A DNA stretch of 64,000 nucleotides from Gardnerella vaginalis (GCF_040427915.1 NZ_JBETXJ010000002.1:1560598-1624597); one strand, 5' to 3'. Shown: positions 35,853 through 44,927, counted from the stretch's first letter. Numbers and translations are program-made. The notes: a model not told the origin generated them from the letters alone.

Positions 35853-36692
35853 TCACTGTACCTCCTTCATAATCTTTTCAACTGCTTTTTTGACCGTAAG
35901 TGGAATTTCATTCCCTTTTATACTTCCCTTTTTCAGAAAATAAAGCACAATCTGAGGGAGCTGACCGCCATACTCTAATACTTTTGGATCTGTCAAAACA
36001 TCTTTCGACTCTCCATGCATCACAAGCTCTCCGTTATGCATCAAAAGGATAGAATCACAGTATTCTGCTATAAGATCAATCTTATGCTCGATCAAAATAA
36101 TAGTTTTGCCTTGTTTCTTTAAAATATTTACGATTTCAAATATATCTTCCGTACTCTTCGGATCTAGCTGTGAAGTTGGTTCATCCATGATAACAACTTC
36201 TGGATCTAATGCAATCATGGACGCCAAAGCAACTCTTTGCTTCTGTCCACCTGATAATTCATATGGATTTTTATCCACCAATTCTTCCAGGTGGAACATT
36301 TTTACAAGTTCATTTACTCTCTTTATCATCTGGTCTCTTGGGATTCCGATATTCTCCATACCATATGCAATTTCTTCATATACGTTATCTTTTACACCTG
36401 AAATCTGCACAAATGGATTCTGAAAAGAATAACCTACGATAGAAGCGAGTTCGCCCGAGCCATAAGTATCAATTTTACGACCATTGATTAAAATTTCTCC
36501 TTCTAATTTTCCTTTATATAATTCAGGAATAAAACCGCGTATAATGTTACATAACGTTGTTTTTCCGGATTCATTTTCTCCTATGAGCCCGTACACTTTA
36601 CCCTGCTCGAAATAGTACGTAAAATTACGAACCACTTGCTTTTCTTCCAAAGGATATCGGTAACTTACATTTTTTAAAACAATCTCTGCCAT
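35853..36692 (-). CDS. ecfA: ECF transporter ATPase A (second system)
   Basis: A 279-residue ABC ATPase. Walker A is GENESGKTT, the Q-loop SFQNPFVQISG, the signature LSGGQKQRV and Walker B VVIMDEPTSQLDP. The ATG at 36692 shares its A with the stop of ecfT (TAATG) and is 8 bp after GGAGG. Partner of the ATPase encoded immediately downstream. Confidence 0.92.
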   Translation of the reverse strand: MAEIVLKNVSYRYPLEEKQVVRNFTYYFEQGKVYGLIGENESGKTTLCNIIRGFIPELYKGKLEGEILINGRKIDTYGSGELASIVGYSFQNPFVQISGVKDNVYEEIAYGMENIGIPRDQMIKRVNELVKMFHLEELVDKNPYELSGGQKQRVALASMIALDPEVVIMDEPTSQLDPKSTEDIFEIVNILKKQGKTIILIEHKIDLIAEYCDSILLMHNGELVMHGESKDVLTDPKVLEYGGQLPQIVLYFLKKGSIKGNEIPLTVKKAVEKIMKEVQ

Positions 36693-37429
36693 TACATCAA
36701 CCTCCATACGACATATCCGATAAACAAAATCACGCTTAATACTTCCAGCACAATGTCTAATGCTGTTTTATTAAGAACGTAAACGGAAGTTTTCTTGCCT
36801 TTTGCTGAAAATGCTCTCGATTCTAGAGCAAGTACACGTTCTTCTGTCTGCTGAATTGACGAAAGTACCAGCGGACCAAGCATTGGGATAAATGCCTTCA
36901 TCCTTGTTATCAATCCACCTTCTGTTTCAATTCCTCTTGATTTCTGCGCATCTGTGATTGTTTTTGAGATGATTGACATCTGCGGAATCAATTGGATTGT
37001 TGAAGAGATAAGAAATGTTACTTTTCTTGGCGTACCTGCATGTTCCAGAGAATAAGTGATATCTTTTACTTTTGTTGTTTCAAAAAATATCATTATCGCG
37101 GAAGCTATTGCTGCAATTTTCGATGTCATAGACAAACTTGTTGCAAGTCCTATCTGCGAAAAGTGAATAAATCCCCAGATTGGCGTCTGATCATCGTTAG
37201 CAACAATAAATACTTGCATAACAAATATGAACAAAATAATAATAAAAATAGATTTAAAAAATGCACTTAAGAACTGTTTCGTTGTTCCCGCCATAAGACT
37301 AATAATCAAAAATACAGGGAGCAATGCGTACTGTAATGCATATCCTGGCGTAAAAATACTAATAATCACGACCAGAAGTGTAATCATAAATTTTGTGGTT
37401 GGGTATAATTTACCAATTCTGCTATCCAT
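36692..37429 (-). CDS. ecfT: ECF transporter T component (second system)
   Basis: A 245-residue EcfT from the ATG at 37429, which overlaps the S-component stop by 8 bp and follows AAAGGGG. The coupling motifs are AQKSRGIETEG and ALESRAFS. About five helices. Confidence 0.9.
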   Translation of the reverse strand: MDSRIGKLYPTTKFMITLLVVIISIFTPGYALQYALLPVFLIISLMAGTTKQFLSAFFKSIFIIILFIFVMQVFIVANDDQTPIWGFIHFSQIGLATSLSMTSKIAAIASAIMIFFETTKVKDITYSLEHAGTPRKVTFLISSTIQLIPQMSIISKTITDAQKSRGIETEGGLITRMKAFIPMLGPLVLSSIQQTEERVLALESRAFSAKGKKTSVYVLNKTALDIVLEVLSVILFIGYVVWRLM

Positions 37430-38033
37430 TGATTTTTGCCCCTTTCTTTTTAATATATTGAAGTCCATAGTTTAATTTGACTAAAAAGCGGTCTGGAATT
37501 CTTCGCACAACGATCCATGCAACCGCAAAGTTTACAATTGTATTAATTGTTCCTGAAATTACATTTGTTGTTAATACAGAATTCCAAAGAGCTTGCCCCG
37601 ATGCAACGAACGCAGCTGTAAGAAGATCTGTTCCAGCTCCAGTAACTCCACCAAACATAAACACCGTAACTACAGCAGCAGATACAGATGACACTACATT
37701 TAGAAGAACACAACCGAAGACAATACCAAGAATATTACTGTAGAATTTCCATCTGGAAAGGAATCCAGATACAAGTCCAATCAGCATTGATACTATTGCA
37801 TAGCCAAAAGCTGTAGGATAAATCATTCCGTTTACTGCATTTCCAAGCAATCCTGTTACCATTCCAACCCATGGACCCATGAGCATGGATACCAGAATGG
37901 TTCCAATTTGGTCAATAAAAATCGGAAGTTTCAATATTTGAGACATCTGATAGCCTACTACGTTAATGGATACACCCACGGGTATCAATACAAGTGCTAT
38001 CAATGAAAAATCATATTTTAATCCTCTTTTCAC
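37422..38033 (-). CDS. ECF transporter S component, predicted nucleoside-specific
   Basis: A 203-residue, six-helix S subunit. The opening LVLIPVGVSINVVGYQMSQILKLPIF and the GPWVGMVTGLLGNAVNG region parallel the first S component. A GTG start follows AAAGGAAAAGA. Gene order S-T-A-A'-nucleoside hydrolase with overlapping stops and starts makes a nucleoside the likely cargo; this is inference from context. Confidence 0.85.
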   Translation of the reverse strand: MKRGLKYDFSLIALVLIPVGVSINVVGYQMSQILKLPIFIDQIGTILVSMLMGPWVGMVTGLLGNAVNGMIYPTAFGYAIVSMLIGLVSGFLSRWKFYSNILGIVFGCVLLNVVSSVSAAVVTVFMFGGVTGAGTDLLTAAFVASGQALWNSVLTTNVISGTINTIVNFAVAWIVVRRIPDRFLVKLNYGLQYIKKKGAKING

Positions 38034-38327
38034 TTCTTTTCCTTTCTGCCCGTTTATATAGTTCGTTATATTCCTAAATGGACTCTTATGTTTCCTGACT
38101 GAATATATTTATGGAAAATTCCCATGATTCAAATTTTCAGCGCTTACACAATCTATTCTTCATTCTTCATGATTTCCGAGAAAAAAATACCTTGTAAGAC
38201 TACATCCCACTGATGTGGTGAAAATGCTTAGCACATAAAACTACATTGTCAGTGCTTCTTTACAGCTTTGACACACATTGATGCAACCACACTAAAACCC
38301 AGCACAATTGCAGGATTCGCACCTTCG

Positions 38328-38438
38328 CTATCGCAATGATACAACAAGAACCCCAGTGAGTATATCTACAGGCCTTACATAATGATCCATCTGATACGCA
38401 TAATCAATATTTATAGAACCAAAAACAAGTCCTTTTAT
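38328..38438 (-). pseudogene. Ribokinase N-terminal remnant
   Basis: Reading the minus strand, the frame from 38438 gives a segment beginning IKGLVFGSINIDYAYQMD and continuing HYVRP. This is the N-terminus of a ribokinase/PfkB sugar kinase (GSxNxD and the VDxxxxP motif). The expected GET after Pro is missing, and a stop follows within 15 residues at 38328. The start codon position is ATA. A ribokinase fits a cluster that frees ribose by nucleoside hydrolysis. The rest of the gene appears deleted, and the remainder of 38034-38626 has no intact ORF. Confidence 0.55.
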
Positions 38439-38562
38439 CCTGCATTGCTCACATTTTAACCTCCTTGTTCATGTCGCTTATTTTTCATTTATTGTATATA
38501 CTTTCTATTTCCTTCTAAAGGTCATATGTCCTTTCATAAAATTAACAACAATTTATACAAAA

Positions 38563-38596
38563 ACAGCAGGAATTTCATTACAAAATCCCTGCTGTC
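38563..38596 (-). terminator. Terminator of the Crp/Fnr gene
   Basis: ACAGCAGG (38563-38570), with flanking A/T pairs, pairs with CCTGCTGT (38589-38596). Read on the minus strand it is followed by TTTTTG. It lies just past the regulator stop codon, so the regulator is transcribed apart from the ECF genes. Confidence 0.82.
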
Positions 38597-38626
38597 ATAG
38601 CAATTATGAATAAATTGTTTTAGTGA

Positions 38627-39325
38627 TTATGAATAAATATTTGTTTGTAGTTCTTTATATTGATGTTTGCCAATAATGATTTTTTTCTGTACATTTTTTA
38701 GTTCACCAGTCTCTTTCAATTTCTGCAAATTGCGCCCGACTGTCCTGATACTCATTCCGATTCCATTTGCAATATCCTTATATTCGGCTTCTATAAGTAA
38801 CTCACCACTTGCATTCTTCATATTCTGATGACTTTCATAATATGTAATCAAAAAAAATCTCACTCGATCTAATCCAGACATGTAGTACATAATCCCATCA
38901 TTTCCCGAACGTTTATATAAATCGTCCGACAGAAGATTAATACATTTCTTAAGTAATTCTTTGTCTTCCATGATTGTCTGATACACCAACGCTGCATCTA
39001 TACGTAGCGCCTTCACTTTAGTTACTGTACTAAGCGTTGCAATATAACTATCTTTCCCTGCAAGAATCTCCAATAGCCCAACACTCCCATTAGTACTGTT
39101 TAACTGGAAATAACTGTATGTACTTCCATTCATATACTCACGTATTCCAGCAACTACGCCATCTTGTATGAAATATATGTAATATGGTCTATCTCCCCTA
39201 GATACAAGAATACTGTTCTTTTCATACTCTACTAACACGCCTTTTTTTATTAGAGACTCTGGCAATGCGTGCAAATTAAAATCTCCGTCTGATCTATATT
39301 TCTCCCATAGCTTTTCCAGAATCAT
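38627..39325 (-). CDS. Crp/Fnr-family transcription regulator
   Basis: A 232-residue protein with an N-terminal cyclic-nucleotide-binding-like beta-roll (about 20-130) and a C-terminal winged helix (ANGIGMSIRTVGRNLQKL at about 186-203 is the recognition helix region). No cysteine ligands of Fnr type, and no clear cAMP phosphate cassette. It is probably the regulator of the adjacent ECF/nucleoside genes; similar Crp-like regulators accompany such clusters in Clostridia. The ATG at 39325 is preferred (AGGTGA 6 bp before it) over the upstream GTG. Confidence 0.82.
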   Translation of the reverse strand: MILEKLWEKYRSDGDFNLHALPESLIKKGVLVEYEKNSILVSRGDRPYYIYFIQDGVVAGIREYMNGSTYSYFQLNSTNGSVGLLEILAGKDSYIATLSTVTKVKALRIDAALVYQTIMEDKELLKKCINLLSDDLYKRSGNDGIMYYMSGLDRVRFFLITYYESHQNMKNASGELLIEAEYKDIANGIGMSIRTVGRNLQKLKETGELKNVQKKIIIGKHQYKELQTNIYS

Positions 39326-39633
39326 ACTTATCACCTGCGGCTAATTCTTCTATTATTTTGTTATCTTACTCATCTTAGTTTCTACCAACCATTCAAAACA
39401 GATTATCCTTATTGCAAATGTCCTAAAAATTAAGATTCCAAGTATGAAATAATCTATATTACACATCATGTTATCAAATCTGCATACTGAATCTTGCTTT
39501 ACTTATATTTTTGCCTTTGCTAATTAACTTGCATGAATATCATCAACAGTTTTAGACCACTAATATACTCAGCAACAAAAAAAAAACAATAAATCAGCTT
39601 CAACCTGCTTCACAGAATATTAGAACAATATCA

Positions 39634-39753
39634 CGCCAATCATCGGAATAAAAATCCGCCAAACGTCGGAATAAAAACCCGCCAATCGTCGGAATAAAAA
39701 CCCGCCAAACGTCGGAATAAAAACCCGCCAATCATCGGAATGAAAGTTCGCCA
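39634..39753. repeat. 23-bp minisatellite, five copies
   Basis: Five contiguous 23-bp units of the form CGCCAA-C-TCGGAATAAAAAC, starting at 39634, 39657, 39680, 39703 and 39726, with a partial sixth. Alternate units differ at the same bases (ATC/AAC), so a 46-bp higher-order unit was probably duplicated. The period is not a multiple of three, and no spacer separates units, so neither a coding repeat nor CRISPR. The rest of the 720-bp gap (39326-40046) shows no convincing gene. Confidence 0.9.
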
Positions 39754-40046
39754 TCGGCTTTCTATTCGAGACACTTTGCGTCAGAGATTTGCGCATTTTT
39801 GCAGATTCTCTAGGCGGCGAAGTTTGCCACCCAAAAGGGCTAATTTCAAAAAGGAGCTCTAATGTGAACACATACCGCAAACTGTTTGCCTATATTCCGC
39901 AGTTTAAGGATTTAGCTAGCGAAAAAAAAAACAACGCTGTTACGGCTTATAAATGGTTTAATTCCGCTCTTCTATCAAGGAAATGTAAAAGGCGATATAT
40001 TAATATTTAATTAAACGGTCGTTCATGCATGTTGCACAAGATTGAT

Positions 40047-41450
40047 TCATATGTAAGTCTGCGGTATCGTTAGAGAGACCTTAAGCCCACCATGTTTGCT
40101 TTTACTTATATCAACTGTTCCATTATGAGCGCCAATAATCTGCTGAACAATCAGCAAACCCAAACCATGCCGCTGCTCTGCAGTACTTGTATCGCAAATC
40201 ATATAGTGCGGTGCATGATTAAGCTTTTCGATTTTTTCATCTGAAGCACCCATACCATTATCCTCAACGCAAATAATACAATTGTTATTATTTGCAGCAA
40301 CGGATACATAAATCGTACACCCATTTTCATTATGAGATATGCTGTTCTGAATAAGATTAGATATTGCTCGTTTTAATAAATCTTTGTCTACGCTAATATT
40401 GCAAACAGTCAATTTAGCATCTGTTTCCCACTTAATCGAAAACTCATCTTGCATACCCATATTCATAAAATCCACAACAACTTGCCTAACAACAGCAACA
40501 ATATTTTCTTCTTTTTTCATAATTGGTTGCATATTATATTCAAGTTTTGAAGCCAAATTAAGGTCATTAATCAAATTCTTCATTCTTGCACTTTGCTTAA
40601 TAATCATCGTCGCTTTTTTACGATCTTCTTGCGAAATATGGAGAGAATTTTCTAACTGTCCTGCATACCCCATAACCATAGATAACGGCGTACGAATATC
40701 ATGCGAAACTCCAGCTATCCAATTCGCTCTTGCAGTCTCCTTTTTTCTCAATTGTTCTTTTTGTATTTGCAAAATATCGGAAGCAGAATTTATGTTAGAT
40801 GAAATTTCTGAAAGTGCTCCTGTTTCTGGAATATGCACGCTTTCTCCACTAGATAAACGTTGTATCCCTTTTGTAATCGGATTAATTGATTTTAGTAGTT
40901 TTATATTAGCTATTAAATAAATTCCAAGAATCAGCAAAATGTTGATAAATAATACGCTTAAAACAATCTGTGGAAAATTTGAGATTAAACTGTAGTTCCA
41001 ACTTGGTCGCGTATGTTTCCAAAAGCTTTTGTGCGGAAATCCGACTACGACAACTCCATTCTTATTATCACCCGTGTAAGTTGGATAACCATCAATGTAG
41101 CCAACGCTCAAATTAGCTATATCAGACAAAGTATAATCGTTTGGGATAGTTGCAGGGACATTTTCTGTTTTCCATACGACTTTCAACGTATTATTATCAA
41201 TCAAAATTGCCCATGCGCCAGAATTTGTCAATTTGGAAGACATATTTTTTGATAATACATAATCCCCACTTGCGGATAATTGTAATGCCTCACCTGTCTC
41301 TTTTGCTATGTTATAGGGAGACATCTCTTTATCGGGTGCGTAATTCCCTATAAGTACAACAAACGCAATAATATTCATTAATACTATGAGCACAGTGCTT
41401 AGTAGAAAAATACTTATAAAACGTTGTATTAGTTTTGGTATGCTTTTCAT
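40047..41450 (-). CDS. Membrane sensor histidine kinase
   Basis: A 467-residue kinase with two transmembrane helices (about 12-34 and 160-182) enclosing an extracytoplasmic sensor of about 125 residues. A HAMP-like linker leads to the HisKA box VSHDIRTPLSMVMGY (phosphoacceptor His near 250), an N-box LIQNSISH and G-box VEDNGMG. It follows the response regulator gene by 6 bp with GGAGTAAAG as ribosome site. Together with the divergent ABC genes it forms an antimicrobial-peptide sensing and defence module of the CprK/BceS/VanS general type. Confidence 0.88.
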   Translation of the reverse strand: MKSIPKLIQRFISIFLLSTVLIVLMNIIAFVVLIGNYAPDKEMSPYNIAKETGEALQLSASGDYVLSKNMSSKLTNSGAWAILIDNNTLKVVWKTENVPATIPNDYTLSDIANLSVGYIDGYPTYTGDNKNGVVVVGFPHKSFWKHTRPSWNYSLISNFPQIVLSVLFINILLILGIYLIANIKLLKSINPITKGIQRLSSGESVHIPETGALSEISSNINSASDILQIQKEQLRKKETARANWIAGVSHDIRTPLSMVMGYAGQLENSLHISQEDRKKATMIIKQSARMKNLINDLNLASKLEYNMQPIMKKEENIVAVVRQVVVDFMNMGMQDEFSIKWETDAKLTVCNISVDKDLLKRAISNLIQNSISHNENGCTIYVSVAANNNNCIICVEDNGMGASDEKIEKLNHAPHYMICDTSTAEQRHGLGLLIVQQIIGAHNGTVDISKSKHGGLKVSLTIPQTYI

Positions 41451-41456
41451 TCTGCT

Positions 41457-42158
41457 TTACTCCACAATCAGCTTGTATCCTAAGCCTTTTACTGTTACCA
41501 ATGAAACAGGCTGCGATGGATTGAGTTCTATTTTTTCTCTGATACGACGTATATGCGCCATTAAAGAATTTTCATATCCAAAAGGATTAGCTCCCCATGC
41601 AGCTTCACATAACGCGTCAATTGTTACGATACGACCCGCATTTCTATATAAAGCAGAAAGCAAATCGTGTTCTTTGGCTGTAAGTGGAATATGTTCGTTA
41701 TTTTTTATTACTTGGGCAGAAGAAAAATCAATCTGACTATTTTTCAGTTTAACAATGGGATTTTCGCTCTTGTAGCTTCGTCTTAAAATTGCCATAATGC
41801 GAAACGTTAGCTCTTTTGGAAGAAACGGTTTTACAATATAATCGTCTGCTCCTAAGTCAAACCCCTTAAACTTATCTTCATCCTCACCGCAAGCAGTAAG
41901 AAACAAAACAGGACAATCACTATATTGTTTTATCTTCTCCATTAACTCAAATCCATTACCGTCGGGGAGCATAACATCAAGGATTGCTAATTCTGGACGT
42001 AATGTTTGTGTTGCTTCTACAGCATCTTTCATGCTTTTTGCAGTCGTTATATCATAAAAACCGTATTCGTTTAATATGGATACAACCATATCTAGAAGTT
42101 CCTGCTCGTCATCAACAAGCAGAATATGCTTGTTCAACAAATAATCATCCTGATTCAT
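41457..42158 (-). CDS. OmpR-family response regulator
   Basis: A 233-residue regulator. The receiver domain has the acidic pocket in LLVDDEQE and the phosphoacceptor Asp in LAILDVMLPDGNG (about residue 57), with Lys in YIVKPF. A winged-helix effector domain follows (ENSLMAHIRRIREKIE recognition helix; VKGLGYKL end). It likely binds the direct repeats in the shared promoter region at 42220. Confidence 0.92.
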   Translation of the reverse strand: MNQDDYLLNKHILLVDDEQELLDMVVSILNEYGFYDITTAKSMKDAVEATQTLRPELAILDVMLPDGNGFELMEKIKQYSDCPVLFLTACGEDEDKFKGFDLGADDYIVKPFLPKELTFRIMAILRRSYKSENPIVKLKNSQIDFSSAQVIKNNEHIPLTAKEHDLLSALYRNAGRIVTIDALCEAAWGANPFGYENSLMAHIRRIREKIELNPSQPVSLVTVKGLGYKLIVE

Positions 42159-42202
42159 GGAGCGCCCCCTAACATATATTATGCCATGTGAATATTCATT
42201 TT

Positions 42203-42238
42203 TTTACATCGTATAAAAATGTAAGGTAGATGTAAGGT
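42203..42238. promoter_or_regulatory. Direct-repeat operator for the response regulator
   Basis: TGTAAGGT occurs at 42220-42227 and again at 42231-42238, 11 bp apart, one helical turn. The first copy also forms an inverted pair with TTTACAT at 42203-42209. Tandem half-sites at this spacing are the usual binding mode of OmpR-type regulators. The site lies between the divergent two-component and ABC operons. Confidence 0.65.
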
Positions 42239-42297
42239 GAAGAGAATGTTGTAGAAAGGTTGACGCAATATCATAAATCCCGAAAGGAGATATTGCC

Positions 42298-43062
42298 ATG
42301 AACAATATTGTTACAACAGAACATTTAACAAAAAAATATAAATCATTTATTGCTGTTAATGATGTCTCACTCCATATTCGCAAAGGTAGCATTTACGGCT
42401 TTCTTGGACCGAATGGAGCTGGAAAATCTACAACAATGAAAATGCTCCTAGGTCTTACAGCTCCAACAAAAGGTGTATTTACAATCGACGGAAAGCAGTT
42501 TCCTGCTGACCGCATACCTATTTTGAAAGAAATAGGCTCGTTTATTGAATCACCATCTTTCTATGCAAATCTAACTGGTAGAGAAAATCTTGACATTATA
42601 CGTCGCATTTTAGAACTACCTAAGAGTGCAGTTGATGACGCATTAGAATTAGTAGGTCTTTCCGAGTTTGGAGACCGTCTTGCAAAAAAATATTCGCTTG
42701 GCATGAAACAAAGGCTTGGTCTCGCTGGAGCATTGCTTGGTAGACCACCTATTTTGATTTTAGATGAGCCAACAAATGGACTCGATCCATCTGGTATACA
42801 CGAAATCCGAAATCTGATTAAGTCGCTGCCAGATCTTTACGATTGCACGATTCTTATTTCTTCTCATATGCTATCCGAAATTGAGCTTATTGCAGATGAT
42901 ATTGGAATACTTAATCACGGACACTTGCTATTTGAAGGTAGTTTAGATGAACTACGACATCATGCATTACAATCTGGTTTTGCTTCCGACAATTTGGAAG
43001 ATATGTTCCTATCCATGATTGATAAAGACAATACACTCAGGAAGCAGAGTGCAAGACTATGA
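42298..43062 (+). CDS. Bacitracin/lantibiotic-resistance ABC ATPase (BcrA/MutF type)
   Basis: A 254-residue ATPase. Walker A is GPNGAGKST (about 37-45), the signature YSLGMKQRL, Walker B LILDEPTNGLDPSGI and the H-loop ISSHML. The YSLGMKQRLGLA and LDEPTNGLDPSGIHEIR phrasing is typical of lantibiotic-immunity and bacitracin-export ATPases. CGAAAGGAG precedes the ATG. The following permease overlaps by 4 bp. It is divergent from the two-component genes. Confidence 0.88.
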   Translation: MNNIVTTEHLTKKYKSFIAVNDVSLHIRKGSIYGFLGPNGAGKSTTMKMLLGLTAPTKGVFTIDGKQFPADRIPILKEIGSFIESPSFYANLTGRENLDIIRRILELPKSAVDDALELVGLSEFGDRLAKKYSLGMKQRLGLAGALLGRPPILILDEPTNGLDPSGIHEIRNLIKSLPDLYDCTILISSHMLSEIELIADDIGILNHGHLLFEGSLDELRHHALQSGFASDNLEDMFLSMIDKDNTLRKQSARL

Positions 43063-43784
43063 AAACGCTTGTAATCGAACTCAAAAAATGCAAGAGGACT
43101 GGCTTTATAGCTCTTATGATTGCTATTGGCATTATGGGAGCAGCGTACGCTTTTGTGAATTTTATTGTGCGAAAAAATACATTATTAAACCTGCCTTTAG
43201 CTCCTATGGATATTCTTCTTACACAGCTTTACGGCATGATTATGGTGTTAAACATGTTCGGCATAATAGTCGCCGCATGCATTATCTACAACATGGAATT
43301 TAAAGGAAATGCAGTAAAAAAGATGCATATGCTTCCTATGAGTGTTCCAACTATGTACCTATGCAAATTTATGCTGCTGACCGTTCTGTTACTAATCGCT
43401 ATTTGCATACAAAATTTAGCACTTGCAAAAATTGGTGTAACAGATTTGCCACAAGGCACGTTTGATGTAAGTACTCTTATGTCTTTTGCCGCATATTCAT
43501 TTATTACGTCAATGCCTGTATTGTCCTTTATGATTTTTGTATCATCACGATTTGAAAACATGTGGGTAACGCTTGGAATTGGTGTAGCAGGATTTTTAAG
43601 CGGCATGGCATTGGCTTCTTCAGACATTGTGCTTTTTATGGCATCACCTTTTATCGTTATGTTAAAACCAGCAGTTGCCATGAGCGCGCAACCTAATACT
43701 ACGGTCGTAATCGTATCCATAGTTGAAACAATTCTGTTTTTATGTTCTGGATTGTGGGCAGCTAAGAACCTGCACTACGAATAA
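43059..43784 (+). CDS. Lantibiotic-resistance ABC permease (MutE/EpiE type)
   Basis: A 241-residue, six-helix permease. It opens with LVIELKKCKRTGF, the short cytosolic elbow characteristic of MutE/CprB permeases. It has the YNMEFKGNAVKKMHMLPMSV loop after the second helix. Starts inside the ATPase gene (ATGA). Confidence 0.8.
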   Translation: MKTLVIELKKCKRTGFIALMIAIGIMGAAYAFVNFIVRKNTLLNLPLAPMDILLTQLYGMIMVLNMFGIIVAACIIYNMEFKGNAVKKMHMLPMSVPTMYLCKFMLLTVLLLIAICIQNLALAKIGVTDLPQGTFDVSTLMSFAAYSFITSMPVLSFMIFVSSRFENMWVTLGIGVAGFLSGMALASSDIVLFMASPFIVMLKPAVAMSAQPNTTVVIVSIVETILFLCSGLWAAKNLHYE

Positions 43785-43797
43785 GGAGATTATGAAA

Positions 43798-44562
43798 ATG
43801 AGATTTTTTGAACTTCTTAAAATTGAATTTAAGAAAGTAAAGCGTAGTAAAATTATTCCTTTGATTTTTATTGCACCGCTACTTGTGGTTGGCTCTGGTG
43901 TAGCAAGTCTTCATAGCTACTTCACTCCAGAATATACACACCCATGGGCTGCTATGTTTATTCAAAGCGCATTAGTCTACTCATATTATCTGCTTCCGCT
44001 TAGTATGATTGTTGTTTGCGTGATGATTGCAGGACGAGAAACAAGCAATAACGGCATATTAAAAATGCTGGCTCTGCCTGTTAGCAGATACGCGATTTCT
44101 GCTGCAAAATTTTGCGTACTGTTATTTTATTTGCTTATGGAAATGGTTGTATTTTTTGCCGTATTCGTTATAGCAGGATTGTTTGCAACCAGTAGCACAG
44201 GAGTTACAGAAACGCTCCCAATTATGTATATACTAAAATGGTGTTTAGATCTGTTTTTGACTATGATTCCAAGCGTAATAGTCATGTGGGCGATTACTGT
44301 GCTTTTTGAAAAGTCAATGTTATCCGTTGGATTAAATATACTTCTTGTAATTCCTGGCGTATTAATAGCAAATACTCCACTTTGGGTAGTTTATCCTTAT
44401 TGTTACAGCGGATATATGGTTTCCCGCTCTCTACATGCAGTTACATCAACAGGATTAGGAAACGGATTTAATCTTATCCCATTTTTGCCATGTGCAATTG
44501 CAATATCTGTGTTCGTATTTTTGATTGCAATAACACAATTTGGTAAAAAAGAGATGAGATAA
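43798..44562 (+). CDS. Lantibiotic-resistance ABC permease (MutG/EpiG type)
   Basis: A 254-residue, six-helix permease opening with FFELLKIEFKKVKRSKIIPLIF and containing GRETSNNGILKMLALPVSR, the conserved loop of MutG/CprC permeases. The start could be the ATG at 43792 or 43798; AAGGAG is 9 bp from the second, so that is preferred. It completes an ATPase-permease-permease unit. No lantibiotic biosynthesis gene is seen, so this looks like resistance and not self-immunity. Confidence 0.8.
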   Translation: MRFFELLKIEFKKVKRSKIIPLIFIAPLLVVGSGVASLHSYFTPEYTHPWAAMFIQSALVYSYYLLPLSMIVVCVMIAGRETSNNGILKMLALPVSRYAISAAKFCVLLFYLLMEMVVFFAVFVIAGLFATSSTGVTETLPIMYILKWCLDLFLTMIPSVIVMWAITVLFEKSMLSVGLNILLVIPGVLIANTPLWVVYPYCYSGYMVSRSLHAVTSTGLGNGFNLIPFLPCAIAISVFVFLIAITQFGKKEMR

Positions 44563-44671
44563 CAAGGGATACTAAATAATAATGCAGCGAAATAACAAAT
44601 AAAACGAAACAATAAATATAGACGTGATTAGCAAAAGCGCACCCAGCTAATCTGCGCTTGACATCATCTAC

Positions 44672-44699
44672 AGTGCTCTCAATCTACATTGAGAGCACT
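44672..44699. repeat. Perfect 10-bp inverted repeat
   Basis: AGTGCTCTCA (44672-44681) and TGAGAGCACT (44690-44699), with an 8-bp loop, about 110 bp past the last ABC permease stop. There is no T-run on either strand, so termination is uncertain; it could instead stabilise the mRNA end. Confidence 0.8.
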
Positions 44700-44744
44700 C
44701 GTAGTATTTATACACTTTTTTGAGTGCGCACTATAGATATTGTA

Positions 44745-44836
44745 TGCACTTTTTAACGATAATAAGATACTATCGCAAAAATTTAGATTGGCTTGATAGC
44801 TTGATTTTAAGCATGATATCCATTCTATTAACACCA
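44745..44836 (+). repeat. Dispersed stem-loop repeat, copy 2
   Basis: The same element as at 28981, in the same orientation. Hairpin arms TTTTTAACGATA and TATCGCAAAAA are followed by the conserved GATTGGCTTGATAGC and GCATGATATCCATTCT. It sits at the right-hand edge of the accessory block that begins after copy 1. Confidence 0.8.
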
Positions 44837-44927
44837 ATCATTTTCACGCTCGCAAGCAAATGCAACCGCGCAAAACAAACCACATCACAATGCGCTCAAA
44901 ACACAAACAACCGCGCTATAGTCAGCG

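Noticed and set aside
39634..39753. Possible CRISPR array
   Set aside because: Units are directly contiguous with no spacers, and no cas genes are near.
39620..39880. 86-codon minus-strand ORF across the 23-bp repeats
   Set aside because: The 23-bp period is not a multiple of three, so the repeat is not maintained as protein; no ribosome site.
44672..44699. Terminator of the lantibiotic-resistance operon
   Set aside because: Perfect stem, but no T-run follows on either strand; listed only as an inverted repeat.
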